Assembly: GCA_964036315.1 (NCBI GenBank) | Contig: CAXIWW010000817.1 | Location: 7,041,501 to 7,105,500 of the forward strand | Source: Acanthosepion esculentum | Taxonomy: Eukaryota > Mollusca > Cephalopoda > Sepiida > Sepiidae | Direction of reading: 5' to 3' | DNA: 64,000 nt | In this document: positions 1-11,182 of the stretch, piece by piece | How positions within the stretch are numbered: position 1 is the first letter of the stretch | Layout of the letters: each line of letters begins with the position of its first letter | Notes under the pieces: generated by a model | Told to the model about the DNA's origin: nothing | Database searches by the model: none | Seen by the model: only the letters and a program-made list of their open reading frames with translations | Program-made: the position numbers and the translations under genes

Positions 1-1292
1 CTTTTGCTATCAGCAGTTGGCACTTTTGCTATCAGCTTTCGGCACATTTGCTATCAGCTTTTGGCACTTTTGGTATCAGCTGTTGGCACTTTGGCTACCA
101 GCTGTTGGCACTTTTGCTATCAGCTGTGGTGCTGTTGGCACTTTTGCTATCAGCTGTTGGCACTTTTGCTATCAGCTGCTGGCACTTTTGCTATCAGCTG
201 TTGGCACTTTTGTTATCAACTGGTGTTGTTCACAAGTTTTTATATAAACATTAATTTTTATACTTTCATAGTGTTTTTTTATAGTGGGGGGTCACTATTT
301 GCTCATAGCTGGGACCCTTTGTGATCAGAAGCCTTGCTGTCGGATGTAGTTTATAGTCATACCTAGGACTAGTTGGCACTGTGGTGCGTTTGGCACTTTT
401 GCTATCAGCTGTTGGCACTTTTGCTATCAGCTGTTGGCACATTTGCTATCAGCTGTTGGCACTTTTGCTATCAGCTGTGGTGCTGTTGCCACTTTTGCTA
501 TCAACTGGTGTTGTTCCAAAGTATTTATATAAATATCTATTTTTATACATTCATAGTGTTTTTATTTTAGTGGGGGGTCACTATTTGCTCATAGCTGGGA
601 CCCTTTGTGATCAGAAGCCTTGCTGTCAGATGTAGTTTATAGTCATACCTAGGACTAGTTGGCACTGTGGTGCGTTTGGCAATTGTGCTATCAGCTGTTG
701 GCACTTTTGCTATCAGCTGTTGGCACTTTTGGTATCAGCTGTTGGGACTTTTGGTATCAGCTGTTGGCACTTTTGCTATCAGCTTTTTGCAGTTTTGGTA
801 TCAGCTGTTGGCACTTTTGCTATCAGCTGTGGTGCTGTTGGCACTTTTGCTATCAACTGGTGTTGTTCGCAAGTTTTTATATAAACATGTATTTTTATAC
901 TTTCATAGTGTTTTTTTTTAATGGGGGGTAACTATTTGTTCATAGCTGGGAACCTTTGTGATCAGAAGCCTTGCTGTCAGATGTAGTTTATAGTCATACC
1001 TAGGACTAGTTGGCACTGTGGTGCTGTTGGCACTTTTGCTATCAGCTGTTGGCACTTTTGCTATCAGCTGTTGGCACTTTTGCTATCAGCTGTGGTGCTG
1101 TTTGCACTTTTGCTATCAACTGGTGTTGTTCGCAAGTTTTTATATAAACATGTATTTTTATAATTTCATAGTGTTTTTTGTTTTTAGTGGGGGATCACTA
1201 TTTGCTCATAGCTGGGACCCTTTTTGATCAGAAGCCTTGCTGTCAGATGTAGTTTATAGTCATACCGAGGAATAGTTGGCACTGTGGTGGTG

Positions 1293-1555
1293 TTGGCACT
1301 TTTGCTATCAGTTGTTGGCACTTTTGCTATCAGCTTTTGGCACTTTCGGTATCAGCTTTTGGCGCTTTTGCTATCAGCTGTTGGCACTTTTGCTATCAGC
1401 CGTTGGCACTTTTGCTATCAGCTGTTGGCACTTTTTCTATCAGCTATTGGCACATTTGCTATCAGCTGTTGGCACTTTTGCTATCAGCTGTTGGCACTTT
1501 TGCTATCAGCTGTTGGCACTTTACTATCAGCTGTTGGCACTTTTGCTATCAGCTG
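1293..1555 (+). repeat. 12-monomer tract
   Basis: 263 bp of 22-bp monomers, twelve copies with one 21-bp copy near 1,511-1,531. Several copies carry the CTTTTGGCAC variant. It ends at the TGGTGCTG block and the usual spacer. Confidence 0.9.
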
Positions 1556-1752
1556 TGGTGCTGTTGGCACTTTTGCTATCAACTGGTGTTGTTCGCAAGT
1601 TTTAATATAAACATGTATTTTTATACATTCATAGATTTTTTTTTTAGTGGGGGGTCATTCTTTGCTCATAACTGGGACCATTTGTGATCAGAAGTCTTGC
1701 TGTCAGATGTAGTTTATAGACATACCTAGGAATATTTGGCACTGTGGTGCTG

Positions 1753-2300
1753 TTGGCACTTTTGCTATCAGCTCTTGGCACTTTCGCTATAAGCTGTTGG
1801 CACTTTTGATATCAGCTTTTGGCACTTTTGGTATCAGCTGTTGGCACTTTTGCTATCAGCTGTTTGCACTTTTGCTATCAGCTTTTGGCACTTTTGCTAT
1901 CAGCTGTTTCCACTTTTGCTATCAGCTGTTGGCACTTTTGCTATCAGCTGTTGGCACTTTAGCTATCAGCTGTGTGCACTTTTGATATCAGCTTTTGGCA
2001 CTTTTGGTATCAGCTGTTGGCACTTTTGCTATCAGCTGTTGGCACTTTTGCTATCAGCTGTTGGCAATTTTGCTATCAGCTTTTGGCACTTTTGCTATCA
2101 GCTGTTGGCACTTTTGGTATCAGCTGTTGGCACTTTTGCCATCAGCTGTTTGCACTTTTGCTATCAGCTGTTGGCACTTTTGGTATCATCTGTTGGAAAT
2201 GGGGTATCAGCTGTTGGCATTTTGCTATCAGCTTTTGGCACTTTTGCTATCAGCTGTTGGCACTTTTGCTATCATCTGTTGGCACTTTTTCTATCAGCTG
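1753..2300 (+). repeat. 25-monomer tract (longest in the window)
   Basis: 548 bp of 22-bp monomers with scattered substitutions and small indels, including an aberrant copy at about 2,193-2,213 (GGAAATGGGG). The forward frames stay open through the tract for up to 197 codons, but all frames read the same cyclic residue series, so this is not evidence of coding. Part of this variant pattern recurs near 56,590-56,830. Confidence 0.9.
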
Positions 2301-2499
2301 TGGTGCTGTTGGCACTTTTGCTATCAACTGGTGTTGTTCGCAAGATTTTATATAAACATGTATTTTTATACTTTCATAGTGATTTTTTTTTTAGTGGGGG
2401 GTCACTATTTTCTCATAGCTGGGACCTTTTTTGATCAAAAGCCTTGCTGTCAGATGTAGTTTATAGTCATACCTAGGACTAGTTGGCACTGTGGTGCTG

Positions 2500-2609
2500 T
2501 TGGCACTTTTGCTATCAGCTGTTGGCACTTTTGCTATCAGCTGTTGGCACTTTTGGTATCAGCTTTTGGCACTTTTGCTCTCAGCTGTTGGCACTTTTGC
2601 TATCAGCTG
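2500..2609 (+). repeat. 22-bp monomer tract, five copies (type example)
   Basis: Exactly 110 bp, five monomers. Each monomer begins TTGGCACTTTT and normally ends CTATCAGCTG; GC content is 10 of 22. The last hexamer, CAGCTG, is a perfect palindrome (a PvuII site and a canonical E-box core). Frequent point variants are GGTATC for GCTATC, CTTTTGGCAC for CTGTTGGCAC, and GGCACA for GGCACT. Confidence 0.95.
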
Positions 2610-2653
2610 TGGTGCTGTTGGCACTTTTGCTATCAACTGGTGTTGTTCGCAAG

Positions 2654-2690
2654 TTTTTATATAAACATGTATTTTTATACTTTCATAGTG
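2654..2690 (+). repeat. AT-rich module of the composite unit (type example)
   Basis: A 37-bp AT-rich segment containing TATATAAAC, the palindrome ACATGT and TTTTTATAC, ending TTCATAGTG. It is present in almost every unit. It resembles a TATA element only in composition; no downstream gene or initiator is visible, so no promoter is claimed. Both orientation switches have one end in this module. Confidence 0.85.
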
Positions 2691-2940
2691 TTTTCTTTTA
2701 GTGGGGGTTCACTATTTGCTCATAGCTGGGACCCTTTGTGATTAGAAGCCTTGCTGTCAGAAGTAGTTTATAGTCATACCTAGGACTAGTTGGCAATGTG
2801 GTGCTGTTGGCACTTTTGCTATCAGCTGTTGGCACTTTTGCTATCAGCTGCTGGCACTTTTGCTATCAGCTGTTGATACTTTTGCTATCAGCTGTTGGCA
2901 CTTTCGCTATCAGCTGTGGTGCTGTTGGCACTTTTGCTAT

Positions 2941-2975
2941 CAACTGTTGTAGATGTGGTTTATATTCATACCTAG
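2941..2975 (+). repeat. Truncated unit lacking AT module and most of the tail
   Basis: The spacer start (CTATCAACTG) runs directly into the tail end (GATGTGGTTTATA), so the CpG spacer, AT module, T-run, G-run and TGATCA tail are missing. About 140-150 bp were lost compared with a normal unit. This is the only plus-strand unit I noticed with this deletion. Confidence 0.8.
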
Positions 2976-5900
2976 GACTAGTTGGCATTGTGGTGCTGTT
3001 GGCACTTTTGCTATCAGCTGTTGGCACTTTTGCTATCAGCTGTTGGCACTTTTGCTATCAGATGTGTCGCTGTTTGCACTTTTGGTGTTTTTCGCAAATT
3101 TTTATATAAACATGTATTTTTATATTTCATAAGGTTTTTTTTAGTGGGGGTTCACTATTTGCTCATAGCTGGGACCCTTTATGATCAGAAGCCTTGCTGT
3201 CAGAAGTAGTTTATATTCATACCTAGGACTAGTTGGCACTGTGGTGCTGTTGGCCCTTTTGCTATCAGCTGTTGGCACTTTTGCTATCAGCTGTTGGCAC
3301 TTTAGCTATCAGCTGTTGGCTCTTTTGCTATCAGCTGTGGTGCTGTTGGCATTTTTGCTATCAACTGGTGTTCGCAAGTTTTTATATAAACATGTATTTT
3401 TATACATTCATAGTGTTTTTTTTTTAATGGGGGCTAACTATTTGCTCATAGCTGGGACCCTTTGTGATCAGAACCCTTGCAGTCAGATGTTGTTTATATT
3501 CATGCCTAGGACTAGTTGGCACTGTGGTGCTGTTGGCACTTTTGCTATCAGCTGTTGGCACTTTTGCTATCAGCTGTTGGTACTTTTGCTATCAGCTGTT
3601 GGCACTTTTGCTATCAACTGGTGTTGTTCGCAAGTTTTTATATGAACATGTATTTTTATACATTCATAGTTTTTTTTTTTTAGTGGGGGGTCACTATTTG
3701 CTCATAGCTGGGACCCTTTATGATCAGTAGCCTTGCTGTCAGATGTAGTTTATAGTCATACCTAGGACTAGTTGGCACTGTGGTGCTGTTGGCACTTTTG
3801 CTATCAGCTGTTGGCACTTTTGCTATCAGCATCTGGCATTTTTGCTATCAGCTGTTGGCACTTTTGCTATCAGCTGTGTTTCTGTTGGCATTTTTGCTAT
3901 CAACTGGTGTTGTTCACAAGTTTTTATATAAACATGTATTTTTATACATTCATAGTGTTTTTTTTTGTGGGGGGTCACTATTTGCTCATAGCTGGGACCC
4001 TTTGTGATCAGAACCCTTGCTGTCAGATGAAGTTTATAGTCATGCATAGGACTAATTGGCAATGTGGTGCTGTTGGCACTTTTGCTATCAGCTGTTGGCA
4101 CTTTTGCTATCAGCTGTTGGCACTTTTGCTATCAACTGGTGTTGACCGCAAGTTTTTTTATAAACATGTATTTTTATACATTCATAGTGTTTTTTTTTTA
4201 GTGGGCAGTCACTATTTGCTCATAGCTTGGACCCTTTGTGATCAGAAGCCTTGCTGTCAGATATAGTTTATAGTCATACCTAGGACTAGTTGGCACTGTG
4301 GTGCTGTTGGCACTTTTGCTATCAGCTGTTGGCACTTTTGCTATCAGCTGTTAACACTTTTTCTATCAGCTGTTGGCACTTTTCCTATCAGCTGTTGACA
4401 TTTTGCTATCAGCTTTTGGCACTTTTGGTATCAGCTGTTGGCACTTTTGCTATGAGCTGTTGGCACTTTTGCTATCAGCTGTTGGCTCTTTTGGTTTCAT
4501 CTGTTGGCACTTTTCCTATCAGATGTTGGCTCTTTTGGTATCATCTGTTGTCACTTTTGCTATCAGCTGTTGGCACTTTTTGTATCATCTGTGGGCACTT
4601 TTGCTATCAGCTGTTGGCACTTTTGCTATCAGCTTTGGTGCTGTTGGCACTTTTGCTATCAACTGGTGTTGTTCGCAAGTTTTTATATAAACATGTATTT
4701 TTATACTTTCATAGTGTTTTTTTTTTAGTGGGGGGTCACTATTTGCTCATAGCTGGGACCCTTTGTGATCAGAAGCCTTGCTGTCGGATGTAGTTTATAG
4801 TCATACCTAGGACTAGTTGGCACTGTTGTGCTATTGTCACTTTTGCTATCAGCTGTTGGCACTTTTCTATCAGCTGTTGGCACTTTTGGTATCAGCTCTT
4901 GGCACTTTTGCTATCAGCTGTTGGCACTTTTGCTATCAGCTGTTGACATTTTGCTATCAGCTTTTGGCACTTTTGGTATCAGCTTTTGGCACTTTGGCTA
5001 TCAGCTTTTGGCACTTTGGCTATCAGCTGTTGTTACTTTTGCTATCAGCTGTTGGCACTTTTGCTATCAGCTGTTGGCACTTTTGCTATCAACTGATGTT
5101 GTTCGCAAGTTTTTATATAAACATGTATTTTTATACATTCATAGTGTTTTTTTTTAGTGGGGGGTCACTATTTGCTCATAGCTGGGACCCTTTATGATCA
5201 GTAGCCTTGCTGTCAGATGTAGTTTATAGTCATACCTAGGACTAGTTGGCACTGTGGTGCTGTTGGCACTTTTGCTATCAGCTGTTGGCACTTTTGCTAT
5301 CAGCTGTTAACACTTTTTCTATCAGCTGTTGGCACTTTTCCTATCAGATGTTGGCTCTTTTGCGATCAGCTGTTGGCACTTTTGCTATCGGCTGTTTGCA
5401 CTTTAGATATCATCTGTTGGCACTTTTGCTATCAGCTGTTGGCATTTTGCTATCATCTGTTGTCACTTTTGCTATCAGCTGTTGGCACTTTTTGTATCAT
5501 CTGTGGGCACTTTTGCTATCAGCTGTTGGCACTTTTGCTATCAGCTGTGGTGCTGTTGGCACTTTTGCTATCAACTGGTGTTGTTCGCAAGTTTTTATAT
5601 AAGCATGTATATTTATACTTTCATAGTGTTTTTTTAGTGGGGGGTCACTATTTGCTCATAGCTGGGACCCTTTGTGATCAGAAGCCTTGCTGTCAGATGT
5701 AGTTTATAGTCATACCTAGGACTAGTTGGCACTGTGGTGCTGTTGGCACTTTTGCTATCAGCTGTTGGCACTTTTGCTATCAGCTGTTGGCACTTTTGCT
5801 ATCAGCTGTTGGCACGTTTGCTATCAGATGTAGTGCTGTTTGCACTTTTGCTATCAACTGTTGCTGTTCGCAAGATTTTATATAAACATGTATTTTTATA

Positions 5901-6300
5901 CTTTCAAAGTGTTTTTTTTTAGTTGGGGGTCACTATTTGCTCATAGCTGGGACCCTTTATGATCAGAAGCCTTGCTGTCAGATGTAATTTATAGTCATAC
6001 CTAGGACTAGTTGGCACTGTGGTGCTGTTGGCCTTTTTGCTATCAGCTGTTGGCACTTTTGCTATCAGCTGTTGGCACATTTGCTATTAGCGGTTGGCAC
6101 TTTTGCTATCAGCTGTGGAGATGTTGGCACTTTTGCTATCAACTGGTGTTGTTCGCAAGATTTTATATAAGCATGTATTTTTATACTTTCATAGTGTTTT
6201 TTTATGGGGGGTCACTATTTGCTCATAGCTGGGACCCTTTGTGATCAGAAGCCTTGCTCTCAGATGTAGTTTATAGTCATACATAGGACCAGTTGGCACT

Positions 6301-6549
6301 GTGGTGCTGTTGGCACTTTTGCTATCAGCTGTTGGCACTTTTGCTATCAGCTGTTGGCACTTTTGCTATCAGCTGTTGGCACTTTTGCTATCAACTGGTG
6401 TTGTTCGCAAGTTTTTATATAAACATGTATTTTTATATATTCATAGTGTTTTTTTTTTAGTGGGGGGTCACTATTTGCTCATAGCTGGGACCCTTTATGA
6501 TCAGTAGTCTTGCTGTCAGATGTAGATTATAGTCATACCTAGGACAAAT
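6301..6549 (+). repeat. 539-bp-period duplication, copy 1
   Basis: This unit matches 6,840-7,088 at an offset of 539 bp. Both end with GATCAGTAG in the tail and a leader reading GTAGATTATAG. A unit with a distinctive TGTCGCTGTTTGCAC junction lies between them. Confidence 0.8.
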
Positions 6550-6839
6550 TGGCACTGTGGTGCTGTTGGCACTTTTGCTATCAGCTGTTGGCACTTTTGC
6601 TATCAGCTGTTGGCACTTTTGCTATCAGCTGTTGGCACTTTTGCTATCAGATGTGTCGCTGTTTGCACTTTTGCTATCAACTGGTGTTTTTCGCAAGTTT
6701 TTATATAAACATGTATTTTTATATTTCATAAGGTTTTTTTTAGTGGGGGGTAACTATTTGAAAATAGCTGGGACCCTTTGTGATCCGAAGCCTTGCTGTC
6801 AGATGTAGTTTATAGTCATACATAGGACCAGTTGGCACT

Positions 6840-7088
6840 GTGGTGCTGTTGGCACTTTTGCTATCAGCTTTTGGCACTTTTGCTATCAGCTGTTGGCACT
6901 TTTGCTATCAGCTGTTGGCACTTTTGCTATCAACTGGTGTTGTTCGCAAGTTTTTATATAAACATGTATTTTTATACATTCATAGTGTTTTTTTTTTAGT
7001 GGGGGGTCACTATTTGCTCATAGCTGGGACCCTTTATGATCAGTAGCCTTGCTGTCAGATGTAGATTATAGTCATACCTAGGACAAGT
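6840..7088 (+). repeat. 539-bp-period duplication, copy 2
   Basis: Partner of 6,301-6,549. Its first monomer carries CTTTTGGCAC where the partner has the consensus. The tail variants GATCAGTAG and GTAGATTATAG are shared. Confidence 0.8.
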
Positions 7089-8190
7089 TGGCACTGTGGT
7101 GCTGTTGGCACTTTTGCTATCAGCTGTTGGCACTTTTGCTATCAGCATCTGGCATTTTTGCTATCAGCTGTTGGCACTTTTGATATCAGCTGTGGTGCTG
7201 TTGGCACTTTTGCTATCAACTTGTGTTGTTCGCAAGTTTTTATATAAACATGTATTTTTATACTTTCATAGTGTATTTTGTTTAGTGGGGGGTCACTATT
7301 TGCTCATAGCTCGGACCCTTTGTGATCAGGAGCCTTGCTGTCAGATGTAGTTTATAGTCATACCTAGGACTAGTTGGCACGGTGGTGCTGTTGGCACTTT
7401 TGCTATCAGCTGTTGGCACTTTTGCTATCAGCTGTTGGCACTTTTTCTATCAGCTGTTGGCACATTTGCTATCAGCTGTTGACATTTTGCTATCAGCTTT
7501 TGGCACTTTTGGTATCAGCTTTTGGCACTTTGGCTATCAGCTGTTGGCAATTTTGCTATCAGCTGTTGGCACTTTTGGTATCATCTGTTGGCACTTTTGC
7601 TATCAGCTGTTGTTACTTTTGCTATCAGCTGTTGGTGCTTTTGCTATCAGCTGTTGGCACTTTAGCTATAAGCTGTTGTCACTTTTGCTATCAGCTGTTG
7701 GCACGTTTGCTATCAGCTGTTGGCACTTTTTCTATCAGCTGTGGTGCTGTTGGCACTTTTGCTATCAACTGGTGTTGTTCGAAAGTTTTTAAATAAACAT
7801 GTATTTTTATACTTTCATAGTGTTTTTTTTTTAGTGGGGGAGTCACCATTTGCTCATAGCTGGGACCCTTTGTGATCAGAAGCCTTGCTGTCAGATGTAG
7901 TTTATAGTCATACCTAGGACTAGTTGGCACTGTGTTGCTGTTGGCACTTTTGCTATCAGCTGTTGGCACTTTTGCTATCAGCTGTTGGCACTTTTGCTAT
8001 CAGCTGTTGATACTTTTGCTATCAGCTGTGGTGCTGTTGGCACTTTTGCTATCGACTGGTGTTGTTCGCAAGTTTTTATATAAACATGTATTTTTATACA
8101 TTCATACTGTTTTTTTTATAGTGGGGGGTCCCTATTTTCTCATAGCAGGGACCCTTTGTGATCAGAAGCCTTGCTGTCAGATGTAATTTA

Positions 8191-9789
8191 TATTCATAAC
8201 TAGGATTAGTTGGCAATGTGGTGCTGTTGGAACTTTTGCTATCAGCGGTTGGCACTTTTGCTATCAGCTGTTGGCACTTTTGCTATCAGCTTTTGGCACT
8301 TTTGGTATCAGCTGTTGGCACTTTTGCTATCAGCTGTTGGCACTTTTGCTATCAGCTGTTGGCACTTTTGCTATCAGCTGTTGGCACTTTTGCTATCAGC
8401 TTTTTGCACATTTGGTATCAGCTGTTGGCACTTTTGCTATCAGCTGTTGGCACTTTTGCTATCAGCTGTTGGAACTTTTGCTATCAGCTGTTGGCAATTT
8501 TGCTATCAGCTGTTGGCACTTTTGCTATCAGCTGTTGGCAAATTTGCTATCAGCTGATGGCACTTTTGCTATCAGCTTTTGGCACTTTTGCTATCAGCTG
8601 TTGGCACATTTGCTATCAGCTGTTGGCACTTTTGCTAGCAGGTGTGGTGCTGTTGGCACTTCTGCTATCAACTGGTGTTGTTCGCAAGTTTTTATATAAA
8701 CATATATTTTTATACATTCATAGTGTTTTTTTTAAGTGGGTGGTCACTATTTGCTCATAGCTGGGACTCTTTGTGATCAGAAGCCTTGCTGTCAGATGTA
8801 GTTTATAGACATACCTAGGAATATTTGGCAATGTGGTGCTGTTGGCACTTTTGCTATCAGCTGTTGGCACTTTTGCTATCAGCTGTTGGCACTTTTGCTA
8901 TCAGCTGTTGGGACTTTTGGTATCATCTGTTGGCACTTTTGCTATCAGCTGTTGGCACTTTTGCTATAAGCTTTTGGCACATTTGCTATCAGCTGTTGGC
9001 ACTTTTGCTATCAGCTGTTGGCACTTTTGCTATCAGGTGTGGTGCTGTTGGCACTTTTGCTATCAACTGTTTTTTTTCGCAAGTTTTTTTATAAACATGT
9101 ATTTTTATACATTCATAATGTTTTTTTTATGTGGGGGGTCACTATTTGCTCATAGCTTGGACCCTTTGTGATCAGAAGCCTTGCTGTCAGACGTAGTTTA
9201 TAGTCATACCTAGGACTAGTTGGCACTGTGGTGCTGATGGCACTTTTGCTATCAGCTGTTGGCACTTTTGCTATCAGCTTTTGGCACTTTTGCTATGAGC
9301 TGTTGGCACTTTTGCTATCAGCTGTGGTGCTGTTGTCACTTTTGCTATCAACTGGTGTTGTTCGCAAGTTTTTATTTTAAACATGTATTTTTATACATTC
9401 ATAGTGTTTTTTTTAGTGGGGGGTCACTATTTGCTCATAGCTGGGACCCTTTTTGATCAGATGCCCTGCTGTCAGATGTAGTTTATAGTCATACCTAGGA
9501 CTAGTTGGCACTGTGGTCCTGTTGGCTCTTTTGGTTTCAGCTGTTGGCACGTTTGCTATCAGCTGTTGGCACTTGTGCTATCAGCTGTTGGCTCTTTTGT
9601 TTTCATCTGTTGGCACTTTTGCTATCAGCTGTGGTGCTGTTGGCACTTTTGCTATCAACTGGTGTTGTTCGCAAGTTTTTATATAAACATGTATTTTTAT
9701 ATTTTCATAGTGTTTTTTTTTTAGTGGGGGGTCAGTATTTGCTCATAGCTGGGACCCTTTGTGATCAGAAGCCTTGCTGTCAGATGTAG
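8191..9789 (+). repeat. Composite units between the inverted-repeat arm and the 1,393-bp duplication
   Basis: Four plus-oriented units with leaders at about 8,190, 8,805, 9,205 and 9,490. The first holds the 19-monomer tract. The second has ten monomers and an unusual spacer reading AACTGTTTTTTTTCGC near 9,065. No gene is seen. Confidence 0.88.
8227..8644 (+). repeat. 19-monomer tract
   Basis: 418 bp, exactly 19 x 22, with substitutions but no net length change. It opens with a GGAAC variant monomer and closes with the aberrant junction CTAGCAGGTG before TGGTGCTG. Perfect length retention across 19 monomers contrasts with the indels in the 25-monomer tract. Confidence 0.9.
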
Positions 9790-10865
9790 TTTATAGTCAT
9801 ACCTAGGATTAGTTGGCACTGTGGTGCTGTTGGCACTTTTGCTATCAGCTGTTGGCACTTTTGCTATCAGCTTTTGGCACATTGGCTATCAGCTGTTGGC
9901 ACTTTTGCTATCAGCTGTGGTGCTCTTGGCACTTTGGCTATCAACTGGTGTTGTTCGCAACTTTTTATATAAACATGTATTTTTATACATTTATAATGTT
10001 TTTTTTTAATGGGGGTTCACTATTTGCTCATAGCTGGGACCATTTGTGATCAGAAGCCTTGCTGTCAGATGTAGTTTATAGTCATACCTAGGATTATTTG
10101 GCACTGTGGTGCTGTTGGCACTTTTGCTATCAGCTGTTGGCACTTTTGCTATCAACTGGTGTTGTTCGCAAGTTTTTATAAAAACATGTATTTTTATACT
10201 TTCATAGTGTTTTATTTTAGTGGGGGGTCACTATTTGCTCATAGCTGGGACCCTTTGGGATCAGAAGCCTTGCTGTCAGATGTAGTTTATAGTCATACCT
10301 AGGACTAGTTGGCACTGTGGTGCTGTTGGCACGTTTGCTATCAGCTGTTGGCACTTTTGCTATCAGCTGTGGTGTTTTTTGCACTTTTGCTATCAACTTG
10401 TGTTGTTCGCAAGTTTTTATATAAACATGTATATTTATCCTTTCATAGTGTTTTTTTTTAGTGGGGTGGTCACTATTTGCTCATAGCTGGGACCCTTTGT
10501 GATCAGAAGCCTTGCTCTCAGATGTAGTTTATAGTCATACCAAATACTAGTTGGCACTGTGGTGCTGTTGGCACTTTTGCTATCAGCTGTTGGCACTTTT
10601 GCTATCAGCTGTTGGAACTTTTGCTATCAGCTTTGCTGCTGTTGGCACTTTTGCTATCAACTTGTGTTGTTCGCAAGTTTTTATATAAACATGTATTTTT
10701 ATACTTTCATAGTGTTTTTTTTTAGTTGGGGTCACTATTTGCTAATAGCTGGGACCCTTTGTGATCAGAAGCCTTGCTGTCAGATGTAGTTTATAGACAT
10801 GCCTAGGACTAGTTGGCACTGTGGTGCTGTTGGCACTTTTGCTATCAGCTTTTTGCACATTTGGT
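9790..10865 (+). repeat. 1,393-bp tandem duplication, copy a
   Basis: Several successive units recur at 11,183-12,258 with a constant offset of 1,393 bp. Shared private variants include the leader CCTAGGATTA, a TTTATAATG AT-module ending, GTGTTTTTTGCAC near 10,373, the leader CATACCAAATACTAG, and a TTTGCTGCTG junction near 10,632. Identity is near complete by eye. Confidence 0.88.
10071..10281 (+). repeat. Shortest complete composite unit (211 bp)
   Basis: Leader to leader spacing is only 211 bp. It has essentially one monomer before the spacer and lacks the second TGGTGCTG block, so it is close to the minimum form of the unit. Its duplicate lies at about 11,464-11,674. Confidence 0.85.
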
Positions 10866-11160
10866 ATCAGCTGTTGGCACTTTTGATATCTGGTGTTAGC
10901 ACTTTTGCTATCAGCTTTTGGGACTTTTGCTATCAGCTGTTGCACTTTTGCTATCAGCTGTTGGGACTTTTGCTATCAGCTGTTGCCACTTTTGCTATCA
11001 GCTGTTGCACTTTTGCTATCATCTGTGGTGCTGTTGGCACTTTTGCTATCAACTGGTGTTTTTCGCAAGTTTTTATAGAAACATGTATTTTTATACATTC
11101 ATAGTGTTTTTTTTTAGTGGGGGGTCACTATTTGCTCATAGCTGGGACCCTTTGTGATCA
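10799..11160 (+). repeat. Variant unit with GATATCTGG and shortened monomers
   Basis: This unit has the private variants TTTGATATCTGGTGTTAGC, several shortened monomers reading CTGTTGCACTTTT, and TTTTATAGAAAC in its AT module. The same unit recurs at 12,951-13,312 (offset 2,152 bp) and at 32,581-32,942. Confidence 0.88.
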
Positions 11161-11182
11161 GAAGCCTTGCTGTCAGATGTAG

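Larger units (their letters stand above)
2464..2770 (+). repeat. Representative composite unit (307 bp, n = 5)
   Basis: The modules are clear here. The leader at 2,464-2,499 has CCTAGGACTAGT followed by TTGGCACTG and TGGTGCTG. Five exact-length monomers follow at 2,500-2,609, then TGGTGCTG at 2,610-2,617. The spacer at 2,618-2,653 ends in TTCGCAAG. The AT-rich module is 2,654-2,690, the T-run is about 2,691-2,699, and the tail at 2,700-2,770 carries a G-run, CATAGCTGGGACCC and a TGATCA-like site. The next leader starts at 2,771. This copy has small variants (an interrupted T-run, TGATTA for TGATCA). No coding or RNA role is inferred. Confidence 0.93.
1..2984 (+). repeat. Left-edge units with long monomer tracts
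   Basis: Roughly eight plus-oriented composite units. Tracts of 12 and 25 monomers occur at 1,293-1,555 and 1,753-2,300. A unit missing its whole AT/tail module sits at 2,941-2,975. The leader at 1,261 reads CATACCGAGG instead of CATACCTAGG. No gene is seen. Confidence 0.9.
2985..8190 (+). repeat. Left arm of a large inverted repeat
   Basis: A run of about 17 units whose diagnostic variants recur in the same relative order, inverted, at 17,755-21,480 and again at 37,385-41,732. Examples: AAAATAGCTGGGACC at about 6,762; AACTTGTGTTG with AGCTCGGACCC at 7,217 and 7,309; and at 7,788-7,851 a TTTAAATAAAC module together with GGGGGAGTCACC. Internal duplications include 4,290-4,793 with 5,246-5,602 (about 956 bp apart) and 6,301-6,549 with 6,840-7,088 (539 bp apart). 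Confidence 0.75.

Noticed and set aside
1841..2434. Long forward ORF (197 codons) and many similar ones that look like hydrophobic membrane proteins
   Set aside because: They are translations of the 22-bp monomer, which lacks stops in every forward frame. Overlapping frames give the same residue cycle, nearly all starts are TTG or GTG, and the ORFs end in the fixed flank of each unit.
2654..2690. TATA-box promoter in each unit
   Set aside because: The TATATAAAC string lies in a generally AT-rich module; no initiator, gene or conserved downstream architecture follows, so composition alone explains it.
2618..2700. RNA polymerase III transcription unit (GTTCGCAAG as B box, T-run as terminator)
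   Set aside because: GTTCGCAAG departs from the B-box consensus at key positions, no convincing A box lies at the right distance, and no tRNA- or SINE-like fold is apparent.
2700..2716. G-quadruplex from the GGGGGG run
   Set aside because: Only one G-run occurs per unit; four closely spaced runs are needed for an intramolecular quadruplex.
8227..8644. CRISPR-like array of short repeats
   Set aside because: The repeats are directly contiguous with no unique spacers, and the context is satellite DNA with no cas genes.
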